A stretch of 64,000 nt of DNA from Deinococcus depolymerans (GTDB taxonomy: Bacteria > Deinococcota > Deinococci > Deinococcales > Deinococcaceae): assembly GCF_039522025.1 (NCBI RefSeq), contig NZ_BAAADB010000004.1, positions 215,341 through 279,340 of the forward strand. The letters run 5' to 3'. The notes beneath the pieces were generated by a model. That model was not told the DNA's origin, searched no databases, and saw only the letters and a list, made by a program, of their open reading frames with translations. Position numbers and translations under genes: made by a program. This document shows, in pieces, positions 56,547 to 64,000 of this stretch (position 1 is the first letter of the stretch; every line of letters begins with the position of its first letter).

Positions 56547-56681
56547 ATGGCACGGAAGAGAGGCAGGGGACGCCGGAAGGCACGGGGCGCACGCGATGAC
56601 CGGTGGGTGACGCACCTCTCGAACGTCCTGCTGTGCGTCAACGTCCTGCTGCTGTACGCCCTGATCCGCCCCGCCGGCTGA
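56547..56681 (+). CDS. Possible 44-aa basic membrane protein
   Basis: The frame reads MARKRGRGRRKARGARDD and then a single hydrophobic helix (VLLCVNVLLLYALI). Its N-terminus has nine Arg/Lys among the first sixteen residues. There is no ribosome site, but TACCTT lies 9 nt before the ATG, consistent with a leaderless mRNA, and it follows a terminator, so it would be its own unit. Positive N-end plus one helix gives an N-in topology. Family unknown; expression unproven. Confidence 0.45.
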   Translation: MARKRGRGRRKARGARDDRWVTHLSNVLLCVNVLLLYALIRPAG

Positions 56682-56706
56682 CCCTCGGCCCGGCTGGGAT
56701 CGCCTC

Positions 56707-56841
56707 ATACGGACTCCGATTGAATGGTCTTTGCAGCCCATTCAATCCGAGCGAAGCGAGTGGGAGCTGGGCGGATTCCGGACGTGGAGCCGGCAATCCG
56801 GTGAAGTTCCGGACTGTTGGCGAAACAAACGGAATCCGTAT
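56707..56841 (+). repeat. Structured intergenic repeat, copy 10
   Basis: This is a full 135-bp copy, ends ATACGGACTCCG and CGGAATCCGTAT, with the interior nearly the same as copies 1 and 7. It lies between the small membrane ORF and the convergent cyclase gene. Confidence 0.92.
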
Positions 56842-56870
56842 CACACGGGCAGGCTGCGCGGGCGCCGCTG

Positions 56871-58655
56871 TCAGGGCGACCGGCGTGAGGCTTTCATGGC
56901 GTACATGCGGGTGTCGCTCAGGCGGATCAGGTCCTCGGCGGTCCTCGCCTCGTCGGGGGCGCTCGCCGCGCCGGCACTGGCGGACGCCCCCCGGAACCCG
57001 GCGTCACGCAGCTGCTGGGCCGCGTCCACCACCCGGGCCAGCGCGTCGTGGGCGCGGACTGTTCCGGGCAGGATCACCATGAACTCGTCGCCGCCCAGCC
57101 GGAACACCGACGCCTGGGGCGGGAAGGCCGCGCGCAGCGCCTGGGCGAACCTGCGCAGCAGCGCGTCCCCGCGCGGGTGGCCCTCGCTGTCGTTCAGCCG
57201 TTTCAGGCCGTCGAGGTCGGTGGAGACCAGCAGGCACGGGCCGGCATGCAGCGCGGTGTTCAGCGCCCGCTCGAAAGAACGCCGGTTGCCCAGTCCGGTC
57301 AGGGAGTCGGTGGCCGCCTCGGCCTGCAGGCGGTGCAGGGATTCCAGGCGGCGGTGCGCGACCTGCACGGTCCGCGCCGCGGCGAACAGCAGGTCGCGTT
57401 CGGGCTCGGTCCAGACCGGCGGGTCCGAGCGGTACACTGTCAGGATGCGCGGACCGGTCACGGCGTCCAGCGTGACCGGCATCATGGCGGCCGCGTTCAG
57501 GCCCAGCGTCCGCACGGCGCCGGGCAGCTGGTCGCCGCCCAGGAACACCGCCTGACCGGACAGCAGCGCCTGACCGTAACGGTCGGAGTCCGGAATGCCG
57601 CGCTCCTGGAAGTTACGCAGGGGCAGCGGCACCTCCCCCTGACTGACGATCAGGCGGAACCAGCCGGTCTGATGCCCCCACAGCGCCGCCCAGCCGGACC
57701 CGAAGTGATCCACCAGCAGGGCCAGGACGTCCTGGGCGGCGCGGCTGAGGGTCTGGTGGTCGTCGAGAACCCGCGAGAGCCGCAGCAGGGTCTCGGCCTG
57801 CCGCCGCGCGGTCTCGGCGGCCTGCCGGGACTCGAGCAGTTCCGTCACGTCGTAGCCGATGCCCAGGACGCTGCCCGGGTGGTCCGGCGGGGGCAGCGGC
57901 AGGTACCAGGATTCGAAGGTGCGGGCGCCCAGCTGCACGAGGCCACTGACGGTCTCGCCCTGCTGGGCGCGCCGCACGAGGTCCGGCACCCTCGGGACGC
58001 CGCTGAGCAGGTCATGAATGGAGCGGCCCTCCAGCTGCGTGCCGCGCAGGTGCAGCGCGGTCAGGCCGCGGCCGGCGGCCAGCTGCACCGTCCCGGCCGG
58101 ATCGGCCGCCCACAGCAGCAGCGGCGCGGTGTCCAGGGCGAGCTGCAGCTGCCGTTCGAGGTGCTCGACCGTGTGGCGCTGCTGCCGGCGCGTCTCGAGC
58201 TGGCGCAGCAGGACGCCGAGCGTGCCGGCCAGGGCCTGCTCGTCCGCCGTCCAGGGCTGGGCCGGGTCGAGCCGGACGGCCTCCCACTCGGCCCCCCCGC
58301 AGCAGGGAACCGCAAACCGCAGGGAACCGGACGGCCCTCCCGGCGGGTCCGGGGCCGCCGGGCCGGGGGGCCCCGCGTCGGTTGCCGCCCACAGCTGCCG
58401 GCGTGCCGGTGACGACTGCAGGATCAGGTCGGCGCGCAGCGTCTGTCCGGCCAGGGCGGCAGCGACCGCCTGGATCCGGTCCTGGTCCGCGCCCCGGCCG
58501 AGCAGGTCTTCGAGCCGCGTCAGTCCTTCCAGCACGCTGCGAACCGTCCCGGTAGGCCGCGCATGCCTACCGGGTGGCTCGGCGCTGCCGGGACCGTCCA
58601 TCCTGTCTCGACAGTACGCCATCAAGGAGGGGAAGCGGGTAAACGGTCGCTTCAT
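56871..58655 (-). CDS. Diguanylate cyclase with PAS and GAF sensor domains
   Basis: A protein of up to 594 residues. A PAS domain lies near residues 170-275 (LALDTAPLLLWAADPAGTVQ, VLGIGYDVTELL), a GAF domain near 295-425 (FGSGWAALWGHQTGWFRLIV), and a GGDEF domain at the end (TDSLTGLGNRRSF; RLGGDEF at 519-525). The intact GGDEF predicts c-di-GMP synthesis from GTP. The RxxD inhibitory site is not seen five residues upstream. The start is uncertain: an ATG at 58601 preceded by TACTGT fits a leaderless start. It is divergent from the EAL gene. Confidence 0.88.
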   Translation of the reverse strand: MKRPFTRFPSLMAYCRDRMDGPGSAEPPGRHARPTGTVRSVLEGLTRLEDLLGRGADQDRIQAVAAALAGQTLRADLILQSSPARRQLWAATDAGPPGPAAPDPPGGPSGSLRFAVPCCGGAEWEAVRLDPAQPWTADEQALAGTLGVLLRQLETRRQQRHTVEHLERQLQLALDTAPLLLWAADPAGTVQLAAGRGLTALHLRGTQLEGRSIHDLLSGVPRVPDLVRRAQQGETVSGLVQLGARTFESWYLPLPPPDHPGSVLGIGYDVTELLESRQAAETARRQAETLLRLSRVLDDHQTLSRAAQDVLALLVDHFGSGWAALWGHQTGWFRLIVSQGEVPLPLRNFQERGIPDSDRYGQALLSGQAVFLGGDQLPGAVRTLGLNAAAMMPVTLDAVTGPRILTVYRSDPPVWTEPERDLLFAAARTVQVAHRRLESLHRLQAEAATDSLTGLGNRRSFERALNTALHAGPCLLVSTDLDGLKRLNDSEGHPRGDALLRRFAQALRAAFPPQASVFRLGGDEFMVILPGTVRAHDALARVVDAAQQLRDAGFRGASASAGAASAPDEARTAEDLIRLSDTRMYAMKASRRSP

Positions 58656-58806
58656 GCAGGGGAGGGTCCCGGACCGGCCATGTGCGGAAACTCCACACGC
58701 CCGGCGGGGGCGGTCCGCTAGACTCGGGGCAGTTCTTCCCTTTTACTCCTGAGTCCGGACAGGGAGCGTTTCCCTGAGTGCCGTTTCCTTTCCATGTGGG
58801 TGTCTG

Positions 58807-60990
58807 ATGAGTGACGAATCTTCACCGAGCTGGGACGCCGGCGTGACCGCCCTGGGCGCCCTGCATGATCCCGGTCAGATTCATCAGCAGGTCCTGCGTG
58901 ACCTGATGCGCTACGCGGGCGCCCGCGGCGGCCTGATCGCCGTGGCCGGCACCGCCGACGGAACGTTCCGGGTGTTGTGCACCGAACAGCTGCCTCCCAC
59001 CCCCCTGGCCTCCTGGCCGGTCTTCACGCTCGACGCCGGCAGCGCCTTCACGGCGGCCCTGCACGGCGAGCGGCCCTTCCACCTCCCCGATCCCCTGCCG
59101 GCCACGTGGCCCGCGGGCACCCTGTCCCTGCGGGCGCAGCTGGAAGAACTCGGAACCACGCTGATCGTCCCGGTCCACGACGGGGGCCACCTGGCGGCGC
59201 TGGTGGCGCTGGATGTCCGTCACCGGCTGGGAACGGCGCAACTGGACGGCCTGCAGCGGCTGGCGCGGCAGATCCTGCCCGCCCTGCAACGCGCGCAGCT
59301 GCTGCAGGCGCTGCGCAGCAGCGAGGCGCAGGCATCGGCCATGCTGGAGGTGCTGGAAGAAGGCGTCATGCTGATCGACCCGGACGGGCGCGCCATGCAG
59401 GCGAACGCCGCCGCGCACCGGATCACGGGCGTCACGGACCTGCGTGACTTCCCGGACGTGTTCGACCCCCGCTGGCGGCTGATGGATCCCGCCGGCGTCC
59501 CGCTGCCCGTCGAGGCGTACCCCGCGGTACGCGCCCTGCGGACAGGCGTGACGGTCCGCGACACCCAGGTGCTGTTCACCCGCCCGGACGGCGGCTGGAT
59601 CATCGCGTCCCTGAACGCCATTCCCCTGATCGAAGGCGGGCAGCAGGTGGGCGCGGTCGTGTCGTTCACGGACGTGACCGCCAGTTACCTGCTGCAGCGG
59701 CAGCTGGAAGCGCAGGCGCTGCACGACCCGCTGACCGGACTCCCCAACCGGCGGCAGGTGACGGGCCTGCTGGAGCAGCTGTGCGCGCCGCACCCGGCCC
59801 AGCGGGCCGCCGTGATGATCCTCACCCTGCATCACTTCCCGAACCTGCTCGACCGGCTGGGGCGGCAGGGCACCGACCGCCTGCTGCAGCGGGTCGCGCA
59901 GGAACTCCGGGACGCCATGAACGACCGCGGGGTCGCCGCTCACCTCACGGAGCACGAATTCCTGCTGCTGTTCCGCTCAGGCGGCCAGGACGACCCGGCT
60001 GGCACCTGGGCCGCGCAGCTCCTGGACCGCCTGAACGGCACCTTCGGCCTGGAGGGGCAGGCCGTGCAGGTGTCGTTCCGGCTGGGGTACGCGCTGCACC
60101 CCGAGGACGGCCACACCCCGGCCGAACTGCTGCGGCACGCCGACCTGGCCCTCAAGCACACCTGGACCGGGCACAGCCCCGCCGTGCGCCGCTTCGAACC
60201 GGCCATGGCCGCCGACGTCGAGCGGCGACTGCGCCTGGAGGAATGCCTGCAGCGCGCCGTGACGAACGGCACGCTCAGCGTGCACTACCAGCCGGTCGTG
60301 GCAGTCCCGCAACGCGAGACCCGCTCCCTCGAAGCCCTGCTGCGCTGGCAGGATCCCCTGCTGGGCACCGTCAGTCCCGCCGAGTTCATCCCGGTCGCCG
60401 AGACCAGCGGCCTGATCAACGAGCTGGGCACCTTCGTGCTGCGCGAGGCGCTGGCTCAGGCGGTCCGCTGGAACGCCCACCGCCGCGCTCCGCTGAGCGT
60501 GAACGTGAACGTCAGCGTCACGCAGTTCACCAGCGGCACCTTCCCGGACGTGGTCCGCGACGCCCTGAACCGGACGGGCGCGGATCCCCGCTGGCTGACG
60601 CTGGAGGTCACGGAAGCCGTCGCCGCGCAGGACCTTCCCAGCGTGACGCGGCAACTGCACGCCCTGAAAGCCCTGGGCATCCGCATCGCCCTGGACGATT
60701 TCGGCACCGGGTACTCCAGCCTCGCGCTGCTGAGTCAGCTGCCGATCGACTTCCTGAAACTCGACCGGCTGCTCGTTCAGGGCGTGCACCTCGACGCGCG
60801 CCGGCAGGTGCTGCTGCGCAGCGTCGTCCGGCTGGGCCTGGAACTGGGGTTCGTGGTCGTCGCCGAGGGTGTCGAACAGCCCGAGGAACTCGGGTTCGTG
60901 CAGGCCTGCGGCTGCGCTCACGTGCAGGGCTTCCTGCTGGCCCGCCCCCAGGCCCCGCAGCAGCTGAACCTGAACGCGCCCCACCCCTGA
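58807..60990 (+). CDS. c-di-GMP phosphodiesterase (GAF-PAS-degenerate GGDEF-EAL)
   Basis: A 727-residue protein. A GAF-like domain covers about residues 20-165, a PAS domain 175-300, a GGDEF-fold domain 305-480 and an EAL domain 490-720. The GGDEF motif is replaced by TEHEF, so it cannot make c-di-GMP but could bind GTP. The EAL active site is complete: EALLRW 509-514, Asn566/568, Glu600/603, DDFGTGYSS from 630, Lys651, and EGVE near 687. It should hydrolyse c-di-GMP to pGpG, opposing the divergent cyclase. Confidence 0.9.
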   Translation: MSDESSPSWDAGVTALGALHDPGQIHQQVLRDLMRYAGARGGLIAVAGTADGTFRVLCTEQLPPTPLASWPVFTLDAGSAFTAALHGERPFHLPDPLPATWPAGTLSLRAQLEELGTTLIVPVHDGGHLAALVALDVRHRLGTAQLDGLQRLARQILPALQRAQLLQALRSSEAQASAMLEVLEEGVMLIDPDGRAMQANAAAHRITGVTDLRDFPDVFDPRWRLMDPAGVPLPVEAYPAVRALRTGVTVRDTQVLFTRPDGGWIIASLNAIPLIEGGQQVGAVVSFTDVTASYLLQRQLEAQALHDPLTGLPNRRQVTGLLEQLCAPHPAQRAAVMILTLHHFPNLLDRLGRQGTDRLLQRVAQELRDAMNDRGVAAHLTEHEFLLLFRSGGQDDPAGTWAAQLLDRLNGTFGLEGQAVQVSFRLGYALHPEDGHTPAELLRHADLALKHTWTGHSPAVRRFEPAMAADVERRLRLEECLQRAVTNGTLSVHYQPVVAVPQRETRSLEALLRWQDPLLGTVSPAEFIPVAETSGLINELGTFVLREALAQAVRWNAHRRAPLSVNVNVSVTQFTSGTFPDVVRDALNRTGADPRWLTLEVTEAVAAQDLPSVTRQLHALKALGIRIALDDFGTGYSSLALLSQLPIDFLKLDRLLVQGVHLDARRQVLLRSVVRLGLELGFVVVAEGVEQPEELGFVQACGCAHVQGFLLARPQAPQQLNLNAPHP

Positions 60991-61020
60991 CCGGCGGCCC
61001 GACCGCCCGGCACGCCACTG

Positions 61021-61179
61021 GTACGGACCCGGATTGAACGGGTGACCAGCACCCTGCAATCCGGGCGCAGGCGACTCGGAGCGCTGCTGCGCAGCGTGGG
61101 AGCGCGACGGGCTGCCGGGCGTGGCGTTGGCCCCCCGGTGGGCTGGCGGGATGTGAACGAAACAGACGGCAGCCCGCAT
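61021..61179 (+). repeat. Structured intergenic repeat, copy 11
   Basis: This long variant (159 bp) has ends GTACGGACCCGG and GGCAGCCCGCAT, and carries the same CGACTCGGAGCGCTGCTGCG insertion type as copy 6. The stem GTTGGCCCCCCGGTGGG differs in sequence but keeps pairing. It is followed head-to-head by copy 12. Confidence 0.85.
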
Positions 61180-61191
61180 CCGGTGGAGGTC

Positions 61192-61315
61192 ATACGGATT
61201 CCGTTTGTTTCGTTAACACCACCGATCTGTTAACTCCACGTCCGGAACCCGGTTTTCTCCCACTCGCTTCGCTCGGATTGAACGGCGTTGTAAGCCATTC
61301 AATCGGAGTCCGTAT
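61192..61315 (-). repeat. Structured intergenic repeat, copy 12 (reversed)
   Basis: This reversed copy begins ATACGGATTCCGTTTGTTTC and ends CGGAGTCCGTAT. It belongs to the ATCGGTGGTGTTAACG subtype of copy 5. Its end runs into TCA, giving the TGA stop of the muramidase gene. Confidence 0.92.
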
Positions 61316-62451
61316 CAGCGGGCGTAGAGGTGGTGGGGCCGCAGGGTGCGGGCGTGTGCGCGGGCGGCGTCCTGCCACGCGGCGGCGGCGTGCAGGGCCG
61401 CTCCGGGCGTGGCAGGCAGGTCGCCGGACGGCACGCCCAGGAGTTTCTGCAGCCAGTCGGCGTTGCGGGCGGCGCCCTGTTCCTCCAGGGCGGTCAGCAG
61501 CGCCAGACCCAGCGGCAGCAGGTCGCCGGCGGGGCCGGTGCGGTGCAGGTGGACGCCGGCGCAGCGTTGCCCGGCGTGTTTGCTGGTGGTGGGTGTGAAG
61601 TGGGCGGGGCGGGCGGTGACGCCCAGGTTCAGGGCGTTCAGGCGCGCGGCGAGTGCCTGGGCGTCCAGGCCGGGCGCGCCGAACAGCCGGAACGGGAGGG
61701 CGGTGCCGCGTCCCTCGCTGGCGTCGAGCGCTTCCACGAGCGCCCCGGCGGGGTACAGGGCGGTCGCGTCGAGGTCCGGCAGGTTCGGGCTGGGCGGCAC
61801 CCAGGGCCGCTGCGGGTGCCATCCGTCCGGGGCGTCGGTGGGGATGACCTGCACGGGGACGTCCTCGGCGGCGGCGAGGACGCGGGTGACCTCGCCGATG
61901 GTCAGGCCGTGGCGCAGCGGCAGCTGGGCGCTGATGCCCACGTACGATTCGAAGGCCGGGTCGAGCAGCGGCCCCTCGACCGTGAAGCCCAGCGGGTTGG
62001 GCCGGTCGAGGATCACGATCCGCAGCGGGCGGAGGCGCGCGGCGCGCAGGACGTCGCGGACGGTGCTGACGTAGGTGTAGAAGCGCACGCCGACGTCCTG
62101 CAGGTCCACGATCAGGGTGTCGAGGCCCGCGAGGCGGCGGGCGGTCTCCCCGGCGCTCAGGTGGTACAGGACGGTGGTGGGCAGGCCGCTCGCGGCGTCC
62201 CGTTCGAGTTCCGGGGCCTCGCCGGGAGCGCCGCTGCCGTCCACGCCGTGTTCGGGTCCGAACAGGCGTTCGGGGATCAGTCCGGCGCGGGCGAGGGCCA
62301 CGGCGGCCGGCGTGAGGTCACCGGTGACGCCGCTGGGGTTGGTGAGCAGCCCGGTGCGGCCCCACCCGGCGGCCTGCCCGGGCCGGGCGAGCAGGTGCTC
62401 CAGCCCGACGCGCGGGCCGTCCGCAGGGGGGGTCGTGTGTGCGGCGCTCAC
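61315..62451 (-). CDS. DUF1343 exo-beta-N-acetylmuramidase (NamZ-like)
   Basis: A 378-residue DUF1343 protein. Family landmarks are GLLTNPSGVT, LFGPEHGVDG, VDLQDVGVRFYTYVST, LDRPNPLGF and the C-terminal PTTSKHAGQRCAGVHLH. Known members release N-acetylmuramic acid from the non-reducing end of peptidoglycan fragments. No signal peptide is evident with the GTG start at 62451, which overlaps the upstream stop by 4 bp. Coupling to a peptide-binding ABC protein suggests salvage of cell-wall fragments. The stop is formed at the edge of repeat copy 12. Confidence 0.88.
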   Translation of the reverse strand: MSAAHTTPPADGPRVGLEHLLARPGQAAGWGRTGLLTNPSGVTGDLTPAAVALARAGLIPERLFGPEHGVDGSGAPGEAPELERDAASGLPTTVLYHLSAGETARRLAGLDTLIVDLQDVGVRFYTYVSTVRDVLRAARLRPLRIVILDRPNPLGFTVEGPLLDPAFESYVGISAQLPLRHGLTIGEVTRVLAAAEDVPVQVIPTDAPDGWHPQRPWVPPSPNLPDLDATALYPAGALVEALDASEGRGTALPFRLFGAPGLDAQALAARLNALNLGVTARPAHFTPTTSKHAGQRCAGVHLHRTGPAGDLLPLGLALLTALEEQGAARNADWLQKLLGVPSGDLPATPGAALHAAAAWQDAARAHARTLRPHHLYAR

Positions 62452-63887
62452 CGTTCGAAGACGGAGTAGTTGCTGCTGATGACCGCGCCGCCCCTGACGT
62501 AGTAGTTCCCGATGCGGGCGTGGAACGCCGCGACCGAGTCGGGCTTGGCGATCAGGATGACCGGCAGGTTCTTCGCGAACAGAAGTTGCCACTCGTTGTA
62601 GAGCTTGCGGCGCTGCGCCTGGTTCCCGAGCGCCTCGGCCTGCGCGAAGAGGTCGTAGGTGCGCCGCTCGCTGGGGGTCATGGCGGCGAGGTCGGGCACG
62701 CCGCCCTCCTGGGCGGGTTGCAGGCTGCGGCGCCAGTAGTGCAGCGCCCCGCCGGGCTGCCAGATGTCCTTGCGCAGCTGCGGGTCCGGCTGGTCCCCGA
62801 AGGTGGACAGCACCGATTCGAAGTTGCCGCTCAGGGCGGTGGACAGGACGGTGCTGCCCGTGACGCCCTGCAGGTTGACCTTCACGCCGATCCGCGCGAG
62901 GTCGCTCTGGAGGATCGTGCCGATGCCGGGCATGGTGGCGCTGTCGGCGGCGTGCAGAATGTTGAATTCGACGTTCGGGCCGCCGCCGGGGAAGTTGCGG
63001 ATGCCGTCGCGGTTGGTGTCGCGGTACCCGAGGCTGTCGAGGCGCACGGCGGCCTTCTGGAGGTTGTAGCCGCCCAGGTACCCGCGGGTGTTCGTGTACC
63101 ACTCGCTGATGGGGGCGACGCCGTGACCGGGCAGGCTGGCCAGCCCGTTGAAGACCGTGTCGATGATCCGTTCGCGGTTCACGGCGAACTGCATGGCCTC
63201 GCGGAAGCGCAGGTCTCTGAAGGCCTTCTTCAGCCAGGGGTCGCGGCTGTCCTGGTTCAGCGCCCAGTGGACCGGGGGGTTGTTCAGGCCGACGCCGCGC
63301 ACCACGCGGAAGTTCGCGCCGGCCACCTCCTGGCGTTTCAGATCCGGGAACTGCGCGCCGGTGATGGGCGCCGAGTCCAGCTGCCCGGCCCGGAACGATG
63401 CGATCTGCGCGTCCGGGCTCTTGATGATCAGGTACTCCAGGCGGTCCATGTACGGCAGTTGCGTGCCGGCCGGGTCGCGCCGCCACGAGTGCGGGTTGCG
63501 GGTCAGGGTGACCTTCTGGTCGACGGTGTAGCTGCTGAGCATGAACGGCCCGGTGCCCACGATGTCCTTCAGGGGCGTGTTCGTCGCCCAGGCTTTCATG
63601 AAGCCGTCCGGGTCGCGCTGCGGGTTGAAGCGCGCGAGTTTGTGCTGCGGGAGGATCGGCACGAAGGTCAGGGCCTGCAGCATCGCGCCGTACGGGCGGG
63701 GCGCGCTGACCTTCACGGTGTGGGCGTCCACCTTCGCGAAGGTCAGGGGGTCCCTGCCGACGCGGAACACGGCGGACTGGTTGGCTTTCAGGCCGGTGTT
63801 CGCGGCGACGTCGTTCAGGGTGAACAGCACGTCGTCGGCGTTGAAGTCCTGGCCGTCGCTCCATTTCACGCCGCGCCGGAGGTTCGG
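62448..63887 (-). pseudogene. ABC transporter substrate-binding protein (family 5), N-terminus removed by IS
   Basis: About 479 codons match the dipeptide/oligopeptide-binding (SBP_bac_5) family: WSDGQDFNADDVLFTLNDV, IVGTGPFMLSSYTVDQKVTL, LRFREAMQFAVNRERIIDT and GGAVISSNYSVFER at the end. The frame enters from mobile-element sequence at 63888, so the signal peptide and roughly the first 80-90 residues are missing. The protein would not be exported. Its downstream partner, the muramidase, probably loses its native promoter as well. It likely once imported peptides or muropeptides. Confidence 0.88.
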
Positions 63888-64000
63888 TAGTTGGCTGGAA
63901 CTATGCCCGACACCACTGAAATGGGAGCGTCCGGGGCCTATCCCCGGACGTGTCAAAAGAGCTCCCACTCGAGAGTTTCGTCTGTCAGAACCCCGCCTGT
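63888..64000. mobile_element. Terminus of a mobile element cutting the ABC gene
   Basis: It begins with TAGTTGGCTGGAACTA, the same 16-bp tip as the IS1182-type element at 39903, but diverges after that. A 9-bp stem CGTCCGGGG/CCCCGGACG lies at 63928-63950. The rest lies outside the window. It is probably a related but distinct IS or MITE. Confidence 0.75.

Noticed and set aside
8329..61315. Dispersed repeats considered as a CRISPR array
   Set aside because: Copies are 135-160 bp, far apart, carry internal stems and lack regular spacers. No cas gene is present.

Overview
The window looks like chromosomal DNA of a Deinococcus-type bacterium. The sequence is GC-rich throughout. Several genes appear leaderless, with a TAnnnT hexamer just before the start codon. 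A family of structured ~135-155 bp intergenic repeats is scattered through it, and the genes combine an outer-membrane lifestyle (chaperone-usher pilus, large surface proteins) with Deinococcus-like metabolic families. The species assignment is inference; no rRNA or tRNA gene was seen.

Layout. 1-6224 (minus): an operon for acyl-CoA metabolism (SDR, MaoC hydratase, PaaI thioesterase, acyl-CoA dehydrogenase, second SDR, APH-type kinase, histidine phosphatase). Its promoter overlaps an operator-like motif that recurs at 25476-25515. 6361-8314 (plus): an ABC exporter under a promoter covered by two TetR-type palindromes. 8757-12605 (plus): a four-gene archaic (Csu-like) chaperone-usher pilus operon. 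12737-22561: an amino-acid permease, a PucR regulator and a GABA-type catabolic operon (two class III aminotransferases, GNAT, amidohydrolase, succinate-semialdehyde dehydrogenase). 22659-27015: small membrane ORFs, a large acyl-CoA dehydrogenase, and a divergent quinone oxidoreductase plus MerR regulator. 27184-30904 (minus): a PaoABC-like molybdenum aldehyde oxidoreductase. 31091-32021: a solo IS end and an intact IS5-type element. 32226-37491 (minus): two ion-homeostasis operons (small membrane protein, SLC13/ArsB-type permease, CPA1 antiporter; MscS channel, DUF2254 protein). 37740-39042: DM13 and YceI proteins. 39339-42890: a broken dedA gene, then an IS1182-type element itself split by an IS3-type element.

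43152-56441 (plus): the most distinctive block, a four-gene operon of about 13 kb. It encodes three DUF11-type secreted proteins and a 1655-residue predicted outer-membrane protein, and ends in a strong intrinsic terminator. I found no named system that this matches. 56547-60990: a tiny basic membrane ORF and a divergent c-di-GMP pair (GGDEF cyclase; degenerate GGDEF plus EAL phosphodiesterase). 61315-63887 (minus): a NamZ/DUF1343 exo-muramidase and an ABC peptide-binding protein whose N-terminus is cut off by a mobile element that runs off the right edge.

How it fits together: the window mixes catabolic operons (fatty acids, GABA, aldehydes) with envelope functions (pilus, surface fibre-like proteins, ion transport, peptidoglycan salvage). 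The structured repeat family sits at the 3' ends of many transcription units and several times supplies the stop codon.
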